DNA from: Siphonodentalium dalli
Lineage: Eukaryota; Mollusca; Scaphopoda; Gadilida; Siphonodentaliidae
Length of the DNA stretch: 64,000 bases
NCBI GenBank assembly: GCA_032622095.1
Contig: CP136061.1
Location: 55,687,762 to 55,751,761 of the forward strand
Direction of reading: 5' to 3'
Below are positions 33,726-46,435 of this stretch, in pieces. The notes beneath the pieces are model-generated. The model saw only the letters and a list, made by a program, of their open reading frames with translations. It ran no database searches and had not been told where the DNA came from. How positions within the stretch are numbered: the first letter of the stretch is position 1; the number at the start of each line of letters is the position of its first letter. A program made the position numbers and the translations under genes.

Positions 33726-34015
33726 CACCACATGTGAACGCATTCCCAATTCCCCTAGTGCTGTGTACAGACCAGTGCTAGGATGTCTCCGTGGGATCTG
33801 GTGCATATGCTAATGGATGTCCCGTATACTAAACTACCCAAGCTATTAATTGGTGCAAGCTGAAAAACCCTACCGTGTGCAAGAGACCATTGTGAAGGAA
33901 AACACCTGCATGGAACCACAGTGGAAAAAAGGCTCAACCTTTATTGTGTATAATGCTGGCTTTCCAGGATGACAATGAATTCTGGGCTGCAGGGTGAATT
34001 TTATTAAGATGGACA
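33726..34015. other. Unassigned spacer
   Basis: A 60-codon minus-strand frame at 33755-33937 was considered and not called. Confidence 0.45.
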
Positions 34016-34272
34016 TAACCATTTCATGATGGGAGCTGCGCTGGTGCAGCATTGAAAATCCTGTGTCAGTGCATTCTCTTATATATGCGAGTCTCCTATA
34101 GGGAGCATCACACATATAAGAGAATTCACTGGCTTAAAAGGTCAAGATAAATATTGTTAGGCCAATGTGTTCTCTTAAATATGCGAAGCCCCTATGGGAG
34201 ACTCGCATATATAAGAGAATGCATTGGCACATGGTTTTCGCAAAATTTCAAGAACTCCATTCATGGAAGGGC
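34016..34272. mobile_element. Family B double-hairpin element, reverse orientation
   Basis: Starts aaccatttcatgatgggagc and ends actccattcatggaagggc. Both hairpins are present, with minor damage. The TTAA flanks are degraded (ataa, ctaa). Confidence 0.82.
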
Positions 34273-34726
34273 TAATAACATGAGACATTGGATACAGGGA
34301 CTCTCCACTCAAATTTATAACACACACTGAGTCACCCAACATTATGTATAGGGTGTGGTTACCTAACTTCCAATCCTAGTCGACTTCCTGGTTTAAATAA
34401 AGGAATAACAGGTCTGAATGGTATGCAAGGAAGCAGACCCCACATAAAGAATGAACTATCAGGAAACAATAACTCCTCCCGTCAATTTTCTATAGGAATA
34501 GGAATAAAGCTCGGAATATATCCTGATCAATGCTGACTATATAAGGTTATAAACCACATGAATGCATAGGCATCATGCCCACTCCGGTGATAAAGGGCAG
34601 GGCCATAAATCACAATAAAGCATAGGAATAAAGCTCACTACAGTAATCAAGGAAGAGTCCGGGAAGTCATTCAAACCTGAGACGTACTGGTGCAATAGAG
34701 GCAAACTGATTGTTGGGGATTGTATA
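34273..34726. other. Unassigned spacer
   Basis: A phrase aggaataaagctc occurs twice about 125 bp apart. Nothing else recognised. Confidence 0.5.
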
Positions 34727-34939
34727 CAGTAATGCCCTAAATTATCGACTCCTTAACCACAGCAGAATTATGGGTAACTTTTCAGGATTTAGTCGGAAAT
34801 ATGGCTTGTTGCCATTCATCAGAAAGCTCTCAGTGAGAGCTTTCCGATGAATGGCAACAAGCCATATTTCCGACTAAATCCTGAAAAGTTACCCATAATT
34901 CTACTGTGGTTAAGTAGTTGATTATTTAGGGCATTCCTG
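34727..34939. mobile_element. Family A fold-back MITE
   Basis: CAGTAATGCCC to gggcattcctg, TA on both sides. Both arms are complete with a few unpaired changes (tcgac against agttg). Confidence 0.93.
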
Positions 34940-35520
34940 TACCATAATAATACTAGAAATGTAAATCTATTGGCTTCACTTGTATACACCCATAGTCAGG
35001 GCAACAACAGGGGCTTGTATACATGTAGGAGTGAAGGGATGTTGCTATAGGGTATTCAATCTGCGATTTTTGAACTTTGTATTTTGACTTTCAAAACTCC
35101 CATGCACGAGATACAATTTCAAACTTGTAAATTTCCACACAAAAAAAACATACCTTTGGGTCAGAATTGCATGGCTCGTACCTTAAGTTTTCTGGTTGAT
35201 GGACTATTTCAACCAAATGTGCTAACACCATGATGAAAAAAAAAAATCTCCAGCTAAATAAAGAGGAATAACTATAGAACAGAAGGTGCTATAATAAGGT
35301 CGCTGACACACTCCTATGGAAGCCCTAGTGATGGTGAATACCTATATCACATTAGCTGATATATCTGCAGATAGATAAATGTAATTAACCTCCCTATCTT
35401 TGAGTGCAGGTAAAATCCCTATTTTCGAGAGTAGATAAAACAAGGGCCAATGCTCTGACTCTATGCTCAATATTAGCTATATTTAGAGAGAAAATGAAGT
35501 AATAATGGGGCATTTCTCTC
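34940..35520. other. Unassigned spacer
   Basis: No supported feature. Confidence 0.5.
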
Positions 35521-36135
35521 AGTTTAACCCCGGGTCATAACTCTGTTAAAGGGCCATAACTCTGGAAAAAAGGATGGACAAAATAACTACCAGGTCATAT
35601 CTTTGGCAAAGGGCCATAATAAAAAAGTGCAGACAAAACCTGTACTATGAAGAACGAATGGAGATCTCAACTATATACCCCCCAAATCCTCAATTCACAA
35701 ATTTCCATGTGAAACAAGGGCCGAAAATATGGTTAAAATTAATGGATGAAAACCAGCTGTGAAAACTGTAGAATTGGGAATCGTTTCCTCCAACCTGTGT
35801 TATCACCATGCCAAAGGACAATGAAATCCAATAATAAAGACATCCACAGCATAATGTTTGTTATGGATGCGTTGACGCGTTTTACACTAAAGTCAAGCAA
35901 AGGGCCATAACTCCAGTGATAACTCTGGAAAAAAAGTGCAGACAAAACCTACACTATGTGGAGATCATTTCGACAATGTTGGTAGAAGACAATGCTGGTC
36001 TACCAGCATACCAAATGACATCCAAATTGGACTATCGATACTTGAGATGCATTGTAAAATATTTGTTACGGATGGAAGGACGAATGGAGGTCTCCACTAT
36101 ATACCCCCGAATCCTCTCTTCCGATGGTCGGGGGC
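35521..36135 (+). repeat. Molluscan 'gggccataactctgg' repeat, two diverged units
   Basis: Each unit holds aagtgcagacaaaacct, ggagatcatttcgac or equivalent, cgaatggagatctc and atatacccccc, and the second ends gggggcataataaaa. Short frames across it are not genes. Confidence 0.65.
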
Positions 36136-36634
36136 ATAATAAAACCCATACCTTATGTTATATATTGATTTAAAATAAATAGCAAAGCCATATCAACTTA
36201 TTTTTCATTTCCATCAAATAACTATTTATTAGCGAAGTTCATTCTACAGCGATATAAAACCAATTATGATTTACAGCCAGGCCATTACGGAACAGCATTT
36301 AGGAAAATGAACAAATATCCCACCAAAATGAATTCCATAAAATAGACATCAACTGGGAAATCACCAATGCATTTTCATTTAACTTTATATTATCGGCGTA
36401 ATACCCAAGTTGAATACTCCTTAAAAAAATGTCCACTGGGAAATCAGCCAAATGCATTTCGCAATGTCGAGCTCAGTTGAAGCAGAGCCGAAGAAATGTT
36501 TGACCATAGGTCCTGATCGTAATATCAAATGACACGCCACTAAAATACACAAGCCTCTAGCTATTACGGTACAGAGATTTAGAGCATTGCATCATTAATT
36601 TATCTCAAATTCAATAATCCTTCACTCTAGGGAC
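36136..36634. repeat. Weak local repeat of actgggaaatca
   Basis: The phrase actgggaaatcaccaatgca recurs, diverged, at 36432 and 37041, each preceded by a gttgaata word. Otherwise unassigned. Confidence 0.45.
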
Positions 36635-36888
36635 CAAGCCTTGAGATAGTGAGCCTGTCATTTGCAGAATGGGGTCCCCAGAGGGTGAATTTAGTGATGC
36701 TACCCCGCATAGCGGGCTAGTATCACCAAATTCACCCTCTGGGAACATCATTCTGCTGAGTTGTAAGCAGAATGACGTCCCCAGAGGGTGAATTTGGTGA
36801 TGCTAGCCTGCTATGCGGGGTAGCATCACTAAATTCACCCTCTGGGGACCCCATTCTGCAAATGACAGACACACTATTTCAAGGCTTG
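36635..36888. mobile_element. Family C element with perfect 8 bp target duplication
   Basis: Ends caagccttgagatagtg and cactatttcaaggcttg. ctagggac lies immediately before (36627-36634) and after (36889-36896). Two hairpins are arranged back to back, without the long middle segment. Confidence 0.93.
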
Positions 36889-37395
36889 CTAGGGACATTA
36901 TAAAGTGTATTATGAGTTTATGCAAATCCTCCCTTCCTATGGTCATATTCACTAACTAATATATTACCCAGTCATGAAAATTTCATGCCACTATGATTCT
37001 TCTGGATTTTAACACCAAAGTTGAATATTTCTGGATAAAATTACCAACTGGGAAATCATCCAATGTGTTTATAATGAGCAGATTGAAGGCAGAATAATAA
37101 TAGCTGATAAAATGATGTGAATATCCTGTGGTGTTAATGTTAGGTTATCTGCTGTGTGCAGGGATGTAGCACTTCATGGGGAGGGCTTTGTGGCAACTCA
37201 AAATGTTTGGAGGGTGGGAAAATCAAGGGTATATAAACAATCGTTTTTGAAATTTCAGGAATAAAGATATTGAAAATTGATGGACTAATTGAATTTTTTA
37301 TTCGAAGTTTAGATACAATTGTACTTTTCTGTCCAAAAATAGGAAAAACATTAATACAAACCAATTTTTTTACAATATAAATGATGTATTTGTAA
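36889..37395. other. Unassigned spacer
   Basis: No gene recognised; the short minus-strand frame at 37140-37364 lacks features. Confidence 0.5.
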
Positions 37396-38178
37396 TATGT
37401 GACCCGCCATATAAAATCCAGTCGTAAGTCAGGATTTTTTTACCCTATGCCAATGCATTCTCTTATATATGCGAGTCGACCATATCGCCTCGCATATATA
37501 AGATAATGCATTGGCCTAACAATTTTTTACAATTTTAATAATTTTTTCTTGTATTCTTTAACAATTTTATAATTCCACCCATACAGAGCCCCAGACAAAC
37601 ATGAGCAGACGACACTCTTCTATATGCTTCTATATATGTGTGGGGCTCCCTGCAGGGTAATGGATGTTTTTATGTTATGTCCTAAAAATTGTAAGAAACA
37701 TTTATTTTAAAAAAATGATAAAAAATTGTTAGGCCAATGCATTCTCTTATATATGTGAGGCGACCTATGGTCGACTCGCATATATAAGAGAATGCATTGG
37801 CACAGGGTAAAAAAATCCCGACTTACGACTGGATTTGATATGGCGGGTCACATATCATAATAATCAGTAAAGGGTGTGATCTGGGGATTCAATAAAAAGC
37901 ATTTGCTTATATATGAAGTCATTTCCGTCCACATGATGCGTAGAATATTTCACCAGCTTGGGAATTCAGCATAGGAAGGTTAGCTTTATAGCAAGTATCC
38001 AATGTATAATATCTTTTGCCCTTTATGACATATACAATGCCCGAACATGGCACCTATTCTGATTTACGCAGCTCTGAATTTTCAAGCAGATTAATTTTTA
38101 GTAGGCTATATCTGAAACCTGATTTACTCGCAGAGAAAATCTTGCCTCTCAAAGACATTATTGATGTAATAATTCATC
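37396..38178. mobile_element. Element E (TATGTGACCCGCC ends) plus ~320 bp of co-duplicated flank
   Basis: 37397-37855 has inverted ends tatgtgacccgccatat and atatggcgggtcacata, extended by gtcgtaagtcaggattt. It encloses two family B-type hairpins (caatgcattctcttatata) and a spacer with gagccccagacaaacatgag. The next 320 bp, to cattattgatgtaata, are also present, nearly identical, after the second E copy at 60340. Confidence 0.88.
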
Positions 38179-38411
38179 CTTCTTGAGACAAATTCGCATT
38201 CGCATTCTTTGAGTTGGGTATCATTTACAATAAGATTCTCTTCAAAATAGACCATTTGTACAATAATTAAATAAACTCAGATTAGTTCTTATATTGATAT
38301 ACAGTTCATCAGATACCTCCATAAATGTTGATTAAAGGAAATACAATCACAAAATTCACACATGCATGCTCAAGGATTTCAGTATCATTCACATTACCGC
38401 TGCTATAAATA

Positions 38412-38519
38412 CAGTAATGCTCTAAATAATCGACTCCTTAACCACAGCAGAATTATGGGTAATTTTTCAGGATTTAGTCGGAAATATGGCTTGTCGCCAT
38501 TCATCGGAAAGCTCTCACT
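38412..38519. mobile_element. Family A half copy (left arm)
   Basis: CAGTAATGCTC through catcggaaagctctcactta; the right arm is absent. Variant gcttgtcgcc is unpaired. Confidence 0.88.
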
Positions 38520-38838
38520 TACGGTAACTTCTGCATGAAATCCCTGCAGCATAGTTTTATGATTGACAGACATCTCCTTTCAGTTTTGTTTTTCGCGACT
38601 ACTGTTAACTGGTGAAATTCTTGGAAATATTTAATTCTATTCTCCTTGCTAGGTATTATTGGTCAATTCTGAACTCTTCATAAACGTTTTTTAGTGTCGT
38701 AATCTCTAATTTTGTAAACAATATGTGAAATTATCAATATGACAAAAATATTTGTCCTATTTAAGTTATATGTGGCGAATTGACCTGTCGCTGTACAGGA
38801 CTTCTGACAATCGCCTGATTGGCTTCATCGCTATATGG
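38520..38838. other. Unassigned spacer
   Basis: No feature recognised. Confidence 0.5.
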
Positions 38839-38842
38839 TTAA

Positions 38843-39304
38843 CCCTTTGAGTGCCAGGTCCGATTTTTGTATCAACCCATATACCCTGTGCCAATGCATT
38901 CTCTTATATATGCGAGTCAACCATAGGTCGCCTCGCATATATAAGAGAATGCATTGGCCTAACAATTTTTCATCTTTTGTTATTATTTTTAACAATTTTT
39001 TACAATTTTAATAATTTTTTCTTATATTCTTTAACAGACTTATTTGGTAGGTTTAGTGCCAGGGAATCTTACGTTTTTCATGGGCATCAAAATTATTACT
39101 ATGAATACTTGTTGATAGTTTTAAGTTATAACATGCCCCTAAGGTTTTATCCAGTTTGTTTTTAAATTCGTTATAGCATGCTTAAGCATACCCAAAAAAA
39201 ATTCAACCCAAAAAAATCTAAAACAAATATATATATTTTTTTTAGGGCCGATTTTACAGACCGTAAATTAGGGCCGATGAGATCGGCCCCTGGCACTGAA
39301 AGGG
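38843..39304. mobile_element. TTAA element with CCCTTTGAGTGCCAGG ends carrying one family B-type hairpin
   Basis: TTAA at 38839-38842 and 39305-39308. Ends are ccctttgagtgccagg and cctggcactgaaaggg. The subterminal ccgatttttgtat faces atcggcccctgg. One hairpin (38887-38957) begins ccctgtgccaatgcattc. The interior to the right is unrelated to the other cassette carriers. Confidence 0.87.
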
Positions 39305-39499
39305 TTAAAGGTTGTGATTGGCTAACACTAACGTAATGCTTCCTGGAAGTAATGGAATTCCACACTATTTCCTTTGGACTCTGTAACGTAGCTTTTTCGA
39401 GACTTTAATTTTAATTAGAACTGAGTTTAGTTAGTTTTGCTATAATGCTGAAATAGCTAGTTGACCATTTTTTTTTAAACCAGATAAAAAAAACATGTG

Positions 39500-39712
39500 C
39501 ACAAAGACAGCATGTAAGAAAAAATATAAAATTGTTAAAGAATGTAAGAAAAAATGGTAAAAAGTGTTAAAAAAAAGTATTTTTTTAGGCCAATGCATTC
39601 TCTTATATATGCGAGGCGACCTATGGTCGACTCGCATATATAAGAGAATGCATTGGCACAGGGCATAACTGTAACCATTACAATGTGGTCAATGAACCGG
39701 CTCAAATTCATG
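39500..39712. mobile_element. Right-half fragment of the 16998-type element
   Basis: gtaagaaaaaatggtaaaaa, then one hairpin (39591-39657), then gcataactgtaaccattaca, matching 17125-17290. No terminal repeat on either side. Confidence 0.8.
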
Positions 39713-40918
39713 CAGAGTCGATATTTTGAGTTCAGTTATTGGGAGAAATAATTGACTTGATTTTTTAACAAACTAATGCAAATATCTCCGATGTTAAAAA
39801 ATTGTCGATGACATCGGTCGCTTGCGAGTGAAGCTGACAAAGCGTGACAGTCGTCTGCAGCTTTTAGCTCCTGAAAGACAATTTATTCCGTATACGGCTC
39901 TGAGTTATGAAAAAAATAGTATATGAGAATATAATTCTCTAAGGAATATTTAACACCAATAATCAACTAATCCCTTGCCTATGTAGTGTATTGGTTAGTA
40001 CACCTATTAGTGAATTGAACTCTATACACATGATATATCCTTGTAAAAGGATTATAAAGACCTAATTAGTGCTCCAAAATGAGAGGAAATATATAATACA
40101 CCAAGAGGTGCACCAAGGATGGTTATGTGGCCACATACATGTACCAACATTAAAGGATTTATTCGGTCTAGAAACTACAAAACGCAATCGGAAAGCCCTC
40201 CCTGTTGTGATTAAAATGATCCAAGTCCCATTCCGATCGCATAATAAATAACCCGTAAAATAAATAAATAATACCACCACCGGTATTCGGAGATTTCCGT
40301 GACTAAACTACGAGTGACATACTTGTGGGGAGCAAATTAAAAACACAGATTCGGAGCCAGAGTTTATTATGCAGACTACGATGACGTAACTGTAAGTCAG
40401 CCGATACTAAAATGCGGAGTCATATGTGCGCGTGTGGTGTATGGATTACGTTATGCTTTGGCGGTTTATCTGGAATAGAAGACAATAACTATGTGAATAA
40501 AGTAATTAATAGCGCCTAGAATGGTTGTTGTTTTTGTAGCCATTAATAACATGCCGGCACGTGTCTATTTTGGTGAATAGATGGCAGTAATTAGTGCTTT
40601 GATTGTCTCGCGTATTCACTCGGTGATTTGTAACTTGTTTGCACTCTAAAATGCCACAAAGTGAATAGAAAGAACATTATCTCTCTGGTCATACATATAT
40701 AAGAAGCGCCCAAATTTATATAAACACTGGGCTGAATAATGTTAACTCTATTTAGGCGCTTTTGTTTTGTGTTTGTTTGTTGTTTTACTTTCGATATAAA
40801 TATCCCGAGTATCTGTCATCTCCACATATTCCAAGATGCCTAGTAGATGTAGTGTGTTCAGTTGTGGGCGGGCTAGCGATCCATTATTTAGTACCTCCAA
40901 AAAGACAACACAGTGCAT
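39713..40918. other. Unassigned region
   Basis: About 1.2 kb without a recognised element. A 28-codon frame at 40836-40922 begins MPSRCSVFSCGRASDPLF; see findings. Confidence 0.4.
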
Positions 40919-41100
40919 AATTTAGAACGCTCTTTATTGTCTACCGCTTTTGGGAGACGGAAGCATGGACGCTCTTTATATTTAATTGTCACAATACCAC
41001 ATACAAAATCACCCATGACATATCGAAATAGAGCACGTTCATAATTGAGAACGCTCTTTATGGTCTACACCGCGACGAAAACATGGACGCTCTTTATTAG
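40919..41100. repeat. Duplicated 'gaacgctctttat' block
   Basis: gaacgctctttattgtctac to gcatggacgctctttat (about 40925-40981) recurs at 41048-41099 with changes (gaacgctctttatggtctac). Each block holds gctctttat twice. Confidence 0.75.
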
Positions 41101-42849
41101 AGGCAATCATTGGAGTTTTTCTATGCTAACAATTCAAAAAAATCCTCTCTAGAAAGTCAATATGTGCCATCAAAACAGAAAATAAAACAAACAACAAACA
41201 CAAACTGAAAAACAATGCCAGGCTAGCCTTCAATTAAAAAAAATGTTGTTATGCCAAACTGCAACCTAACTAACTTTCGTGTGAAGAAACAGACAGGAAC
41301 ATTTAAAAATTATGACGAATATAAGCCATCATGATACATGTACTAGTACAATAACCACCACCTTTTTAATCACACCCCATTTGTATTTAATTGTACGCAT
41401 ATAGCGCACAACGGGATGACACTAGTGTGTAAACTGGCTTCCGTAATTTGTACCATACAACGAAGAATGAAGTACCGGTATATGGCCTAACATGTATTCT
41501 TTCAGAAACAGTTAAATTAGTTTCGCACGAAATTCCGCTCGCTCATTGCATTTCTGCATAAATTAATCTCATTTCAAACAACTTTTATCGCCTCAAAGTG
41601 CATTTTAGCCATCATTATTCGTTATATAATCCAACATTCTAGCAAATCCAGTTCATAATTCAGCACATTCAAACAGTTTTATTCCGTAATCGCTATTTAT
41701 CGTAAAGGCTTAGGTAATTAACCAGCGTAATTTATCAACTCGTTACGCGATTGGAGGAATTATTTCAAGCTCCACCCACCGCTGTCATCGGTAAGCGTCG
41801 ATGCAGATGATCGGTCATGTGACCGCATTGTGGTCATGTGATCGCACTCATGTGATTGACTTCGGATATTTCCACGAATTTTTTAATATCATAATAATAA
41901 AAATACTATCTGCTCGATTTAGAATTTTCTTGGCGAAATGAGTCTGTTAGACATATATTATTAGTATTATGACGATAAAAAAAATATTTTTTTGACAGAC
42001 TAATTCCTTTAAGTAACTCAAAACCAAACTGAATTTCATTCTCCATCCAACAGTAGTTCATCAAATCATGTATTTACTATGTGGTAAGACCAAGAGTACT
42101 ACCTATAATCTCGCCCAAAACCGAAGGGTCCACACTGGTTGGTCATTCATTAAAAAATCCTAGATACTATATTGCCAGTCATGATGGGAACACCCTAAGA
42201 GTATTCCACTTGAATATATGTGACAATAATATGAAGAACTTTGTCACATCATGTAACGGAGAATTTAAATATTGTCCCAGAGAGCGCTTTTCAGCATCCA
42301 AACACTAGCTTCACTTGGTGTGAACACAAAGATCACTTTCAGTCTTATCCATCTTATGGGTCTGAGATGCACTTGATTCTGAATTTTGGAAAAGTATATT
42401 TTTCAAATAATATCTCTTTGTATGATGATTGTGACGAAATGTAGGCTTTGAATTATCACCTATCTGCATCATGGCTGATCATGCAGATGACCTGTTCAGA
42501 TCAGTTTTTCTAACTGGGAAACAGTTTTATATACTGATGCAAATACATTGCTCAAGGTAATAAATATTAATTGAGTTTCCCCAATGATGTAATTATATAA
42601 CAATTTTGACAAATCAATGGTTTTTTACCTTCCAACAGGACTAATTATACTAACTTTTTCTAAAATATTTATACACCCAACATGAGCTATAATCTTGCAT
42701 GCTATACATTTCTTCCTTGGTCCTGTTTTCTGCAAAAGAAGAGAGTGATAAAATGTAAATGTGAGAAAATATGTAAATCATCTTTATGCCACCGTAATTG
42801 TGTTTTATAACCTGATTGGTTGATTTTTACTATGATATACAGCAATATA
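41101..42849. other. Unassigned region
   Basis: About 1.7 kb with no convincing exon, RNA gene or repeat end. Phrases near 41800 (gtcatgtgaccgca, gtcatgtgatcgca) form a minor local repeat. Overlapping frames at 42081-42444 were not called. Confidence 0.45.
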
Positions 42850-43133
42850 ATCTCAAAGGACTCCAAGAACTATATTTTTCTGAGTTATATGCACTTGTCC
42901 CTTTTATGGCCCCTTTGTGCATGCACATTTTGATCTTAGACAGAGCCTTTATGAGCACATTTTTTTCGTTTAAACATTTTGACTTAAACTTTTTTTTCTT
43001 CTTTTAAATCAAAATTTTGAAAAACTAACACCGTTTTAACATCCACAATGGGGTGTGGGAGAAAAATCCAACAGACAGACATTCAGTCAAACAGATCCGA
43101 CTCTTTTGTATATATAGATATATAGATTCATAT
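42850..43133 (+). repeat. Retroposon-like 3' fragment ending tatatatagat
   Basis: Contains gggagaaaaatccaacagac and ends cttttgtatatatagatata, like the insertion at 48909-49152. Family D sequence (gaacaggtctattatttatc) starts directly after it, so it probably inserted into that element. Confidence 0.6.
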
Positions 43134-43573
43134 TGAACAGGTCTATTATTTATCTGGAGGGGTTTACAGGAAAAATAAGCAGGCAACAGATAATATAAGT
43201 ACAGAAAGAGTCCTAATTACAGGAGGGAAATGTACAAATAATAAGTTCAACAAAGACCTAAGGCATTGAACATGTCCTAATTAATCGACTGCTTAACCAC
43301 AGCAGAATTATGGGTAACTTTTCAGGATTTAGTCGGAAATATTGCTTGTTGCCATTCATCGGAAAGCTCTCCCTGAGAAACATTTTGAAATATTGCTTGT
43401 TGCCATTCATCGGAAAGCTCTCCCTGAGAGCTTACCGATGAATGGCAACAAGCCATATTTCCGACTAAATCCTGAAAAGTTACCCATAATTCTGCTGTGG
43501 TTAAGCAGTCGATTAATTAGGGCATTATTGTATTTCCGAAGGGAACTACTTGTCCATGAGTAAAGAAAGGGAG
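43134..43573. mobile_element. Family D remnant split by a family A copy
   Basis: gtctattatttatctggagg to aataataagttcaacaaag before the MITE, then gggaactacttgtccatgag and aaagaaaggga followed by TTAA (43574-43577) after it. Confidence 0.72.
43272..43530. mobile_element. Family A MITE with internal duplication
   Basis: Left end damaged (tgtcctaattaatcgactgc); right end ggcattattg. The phrase attgcttgttgccattcatc through ctccctgaga is present twice in the left arm, about 51 bp apart, so the arms are unequal. Confidence 0.88.
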
Positions 43574-44138
43574 TTAAATAATTGAACATTTATTGAGAAA
43601 CCAATCATTTTTATGTCTGCAAGACTGTAATATATACTTGTGAAATGCAGCTATCTCTTAGACAATCAATATATGAATATGTTAGGAACATGTTGTCAAT
43701 TATATAACTGCAGTTACATGCTTATGATTGACTTACATTATGTATTATGCATAACTATATGCTGTGCACTGTCAGTAACCAACTGCAATGTCGATCAATG
43801 ACTACCCTGTCAGTCACAGAATGCCATGTTGGTCACCGAATGTACTATGATTGGCATTTTGGATTAGGTCATGAATGAATCGTTTAATGAATATATCAAC
43901 ATCCTACATATAAGGTCATACATCTAGTAACAAAAGTCCCATCTATCATGAAATCCTTAGTGTCTTAGTATTCTAAAGGGAGCTCATGGTATCCTTTTAA
44001 AGAAAACTTAACTGCCGACAAAAACAAACTGACTCTAGCTGTCATGAACAAATTTAAAACACATTTGTTCAGCAGTGGGTATGGTATAGTGTGTAGTGGG
44101 TCCTACCAACTCAACTGATCATTTCTAAATTGACAATA
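43574..44138. other. Unassigned spacer
   Basis: No feature recognised. Confidence 0.5.
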
Positions 44139-44350
44139 CAGTAATGCCCTAAGTAATCGACTCTTTAACTACAGCAGAATTATGGGTAACTTTTCATGAT
44201 TTAGTTCGAAATATGGCTTGTTGCCATTCATCGGAAAGCTCTCGGGGAGAGCTTTCCGATGAATGGCAACAAGCCATATTTCCATAAAATCCTGAAAAGT
44301 TACCCTTAATTCTGCTGTGGTTATGGAGTCGATTACTTAGGGCATTACTG
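44139..44350. mobile_element. Family A fold-back MITE
   Basis: CAGTAATGCCC to GGGCATTACTG. The private variant ctaagtaatcg/cgattacttag is in both arms. Confidence 0.93.
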
Positions 44351-44484
44351 TATTTGATGTAAGCCGTAGGATCCTCATATGGGAGATAATTGGGATACTT
44401 TTGGCAATGAAAAAAGAAGCTTGTATTCGGCCCCTCATCTTATCAAGGATAATCACTAATGTACGAACCTGAATTCCCGAATTA

Positions 44485-44676
44485 CAGTAATGCCCTAAAT
44501 AATCAACTCCTTAACCACAGGAGAATTATGGGTAATTTTTCAGGATTTAGTCAGAAATATGGCTTGTCAGTGAGAGCTTTCCGATGAATGGCAACAAGCC
44601 ATATTTCTGACTAAATCCTGAAAAGTTACCCATAATTCTCCTGTGGTTAAGGAGTTGATTATTTAGGGCATTACTG
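44485..44676. mobile_element. Family A fold-back MITE, shortened
   Basis: CAGTAATGCCC to GGGCATTACTG. Three private variants are matched between arms: cacaggag/ctcctgtg, tcagaaat/atttctga and atcaactcc/ggagttgat. About 20 bp is missing at the turn. Confidence 0.94.
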
Positions 44677-45560
44677 TATATATCGGTTCATTACCACACC
44701 TGTGTACTTTGGTGGATATTCTATGATAAATGAAGTGTATTGTATTGGGCAGGGTTGGTGGAAGCACTATTACAGCAAGAGGGCTGTGCAGCATTCTGAA
44801 GGGCACTTTTCCCCAATGTAAGTGAAGACGACCCCAGCACCATTATTTGGCAAGTGCAAGTTGATCATACATGGATTTAACCTCCTGACATCGGATATTG
44901 TCTAGTGCAAAACTGCGAATGTCTGATGGTCTGTATTTGAGCCTAACATTATGTTGAAGGTATTTTTGTTAGTTATTTGCCAGGAATATGGTCACTATAG
45001 TTTGATTGGCCAGAGATTATCATGAACAATAAACTCGGAAAATAACTTTATTTTTTATCAAACACAATATGTGGGAAGCATTAAAATAATTGGATTTTCC
45101 CATATTATAAAAAGAAACAGCTACTAATACTAATATGTCAGTAAAGTTAAATACGAGACGAAAATTAGGAAAACTAATAAATTTGTTTTGTTACAAGGAC
45201 TGGAAAATTATTCAAATAAATCAAACATAATTATATTGTGATTTCTGGATTAAAAAAAAAACCAACTTTGAATTAAAGTAAAGATTATTTTTGTCATATA
45301 CCGGAAGACAAATTATGGAAATTAACTCTTTTTTCTCTCAAAGTTACCAATATTTTTTGTCAGACAGGTTACATTAGGAGCCTTATCATGTGTCAGGTGA
45401 TAAAATCAAATTAAATCCAGACTTGGAATTGATATAAACTGTCGGTAACCAGATACACTGTTGTCACTGCATATATACCATGTCATTCCCCGATTTCACT
45501 ATGGGTAATATAGTGCACTTTTAATCATGGAACCCTGGGTTTGTTCACAAGGGGGAAGTA
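44677..45560. other. Unassigned spacer
   Basis: About 880 bp; nothing recognised. Confidence 0.5.
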
Positions 45561-45752
45561 CAGTAAATGCCCTAAATAACCGACTCCTTAACCACAGCAG
45601 AATTATGGGTAACTTTTCAAGATTTAGATGGAAATATGGCTTGTTGCCATTCATCGGAAAGCTCTCACTCGATGAATGGCAACAAGCCATATTTCCGACT
45701 AAATCCTGAAAAGTTACCCAAAATAAAGAGTTGATTATTTAGGGCATTACTG
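45561..45752. mobile_element. Family A fold-back MITE, right arm shortened
   Basis: cagtaaatgccctaaataac to agggcattactg. The segment taattctgctgtggtta is missing from the right arm, and the turn is shortened (ctcactcgatg). Confidence 0.9.
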
Positions 45753-46435
45753 TAGGTCATCTGAACTCTATGCCCAGTGCCCTTATTTGGCAGCCATATA
45801 AGGAATTGATACCACAAGCAATCATCACAGGCAGATCAATCTATCTAATATTGTTCAAATGACCAGCTGTTTGTTTTCGTCCAGTGGGTTTGAACAGCTT
45901 CCTACCTCAACAAACTTCCATATCGACCACTTCATCAGCTTCTATGTGTGACTTGGCACATGTAATGATTGAAACGCTAATGCCATAACATTATAGTGAC
46001 CATAAGATATGGAAGACCACCCACACAATGATATGCAAATTCCAGAAAGTAACAACCTATTTGATTTGTGTGTGCAATTTGGCACAAATATTGGAATAAC
46101 TGGTAAATTTCCAAGATGTTACCCTGACAAAATTCCATAACTTTTCCATACCTATCTGGAAATAAGGAAATATATTTATGAACGAATTATTCTATGTTCT
46201 CTTCTTCTAATTTAAATGTACTCAATCCAATCAGACGGTCCCCATATCATCAAGATACAACAACATTTCTTCAAAATACGCTTTAGTTATCAGAATCAAT
46301 TAATTGCAACAAAATAATGCTAACCACCGTCAACTATGGTATCAAATTCACAAAACGTGTTATTTATCAACATTTTGTTCAATGAAATATGGCCGTATTA
46401 TCACTTGAATATCACAAAATTTGACAGTATTACCA
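45753..46435. other. Unassigned spacer
   Basis: No feature recognised. Confidence 0.5.

Noticed and set aside
33755-33937. Minus-strand frame with a plausible acceptor as a kinase exon
   Set aside because: The residues do not resemble the first C1 domain, and no good donor follows.
35156-35200. Possible minus-strand exon ending before gtatgt
   Set aside because: Poor acceptor tract, a stop in one frame, and no match to the kinase.
42081-42444. Two overlapping plus frames as exons
   Set aside because: No recognisable domain; codon content looks random.
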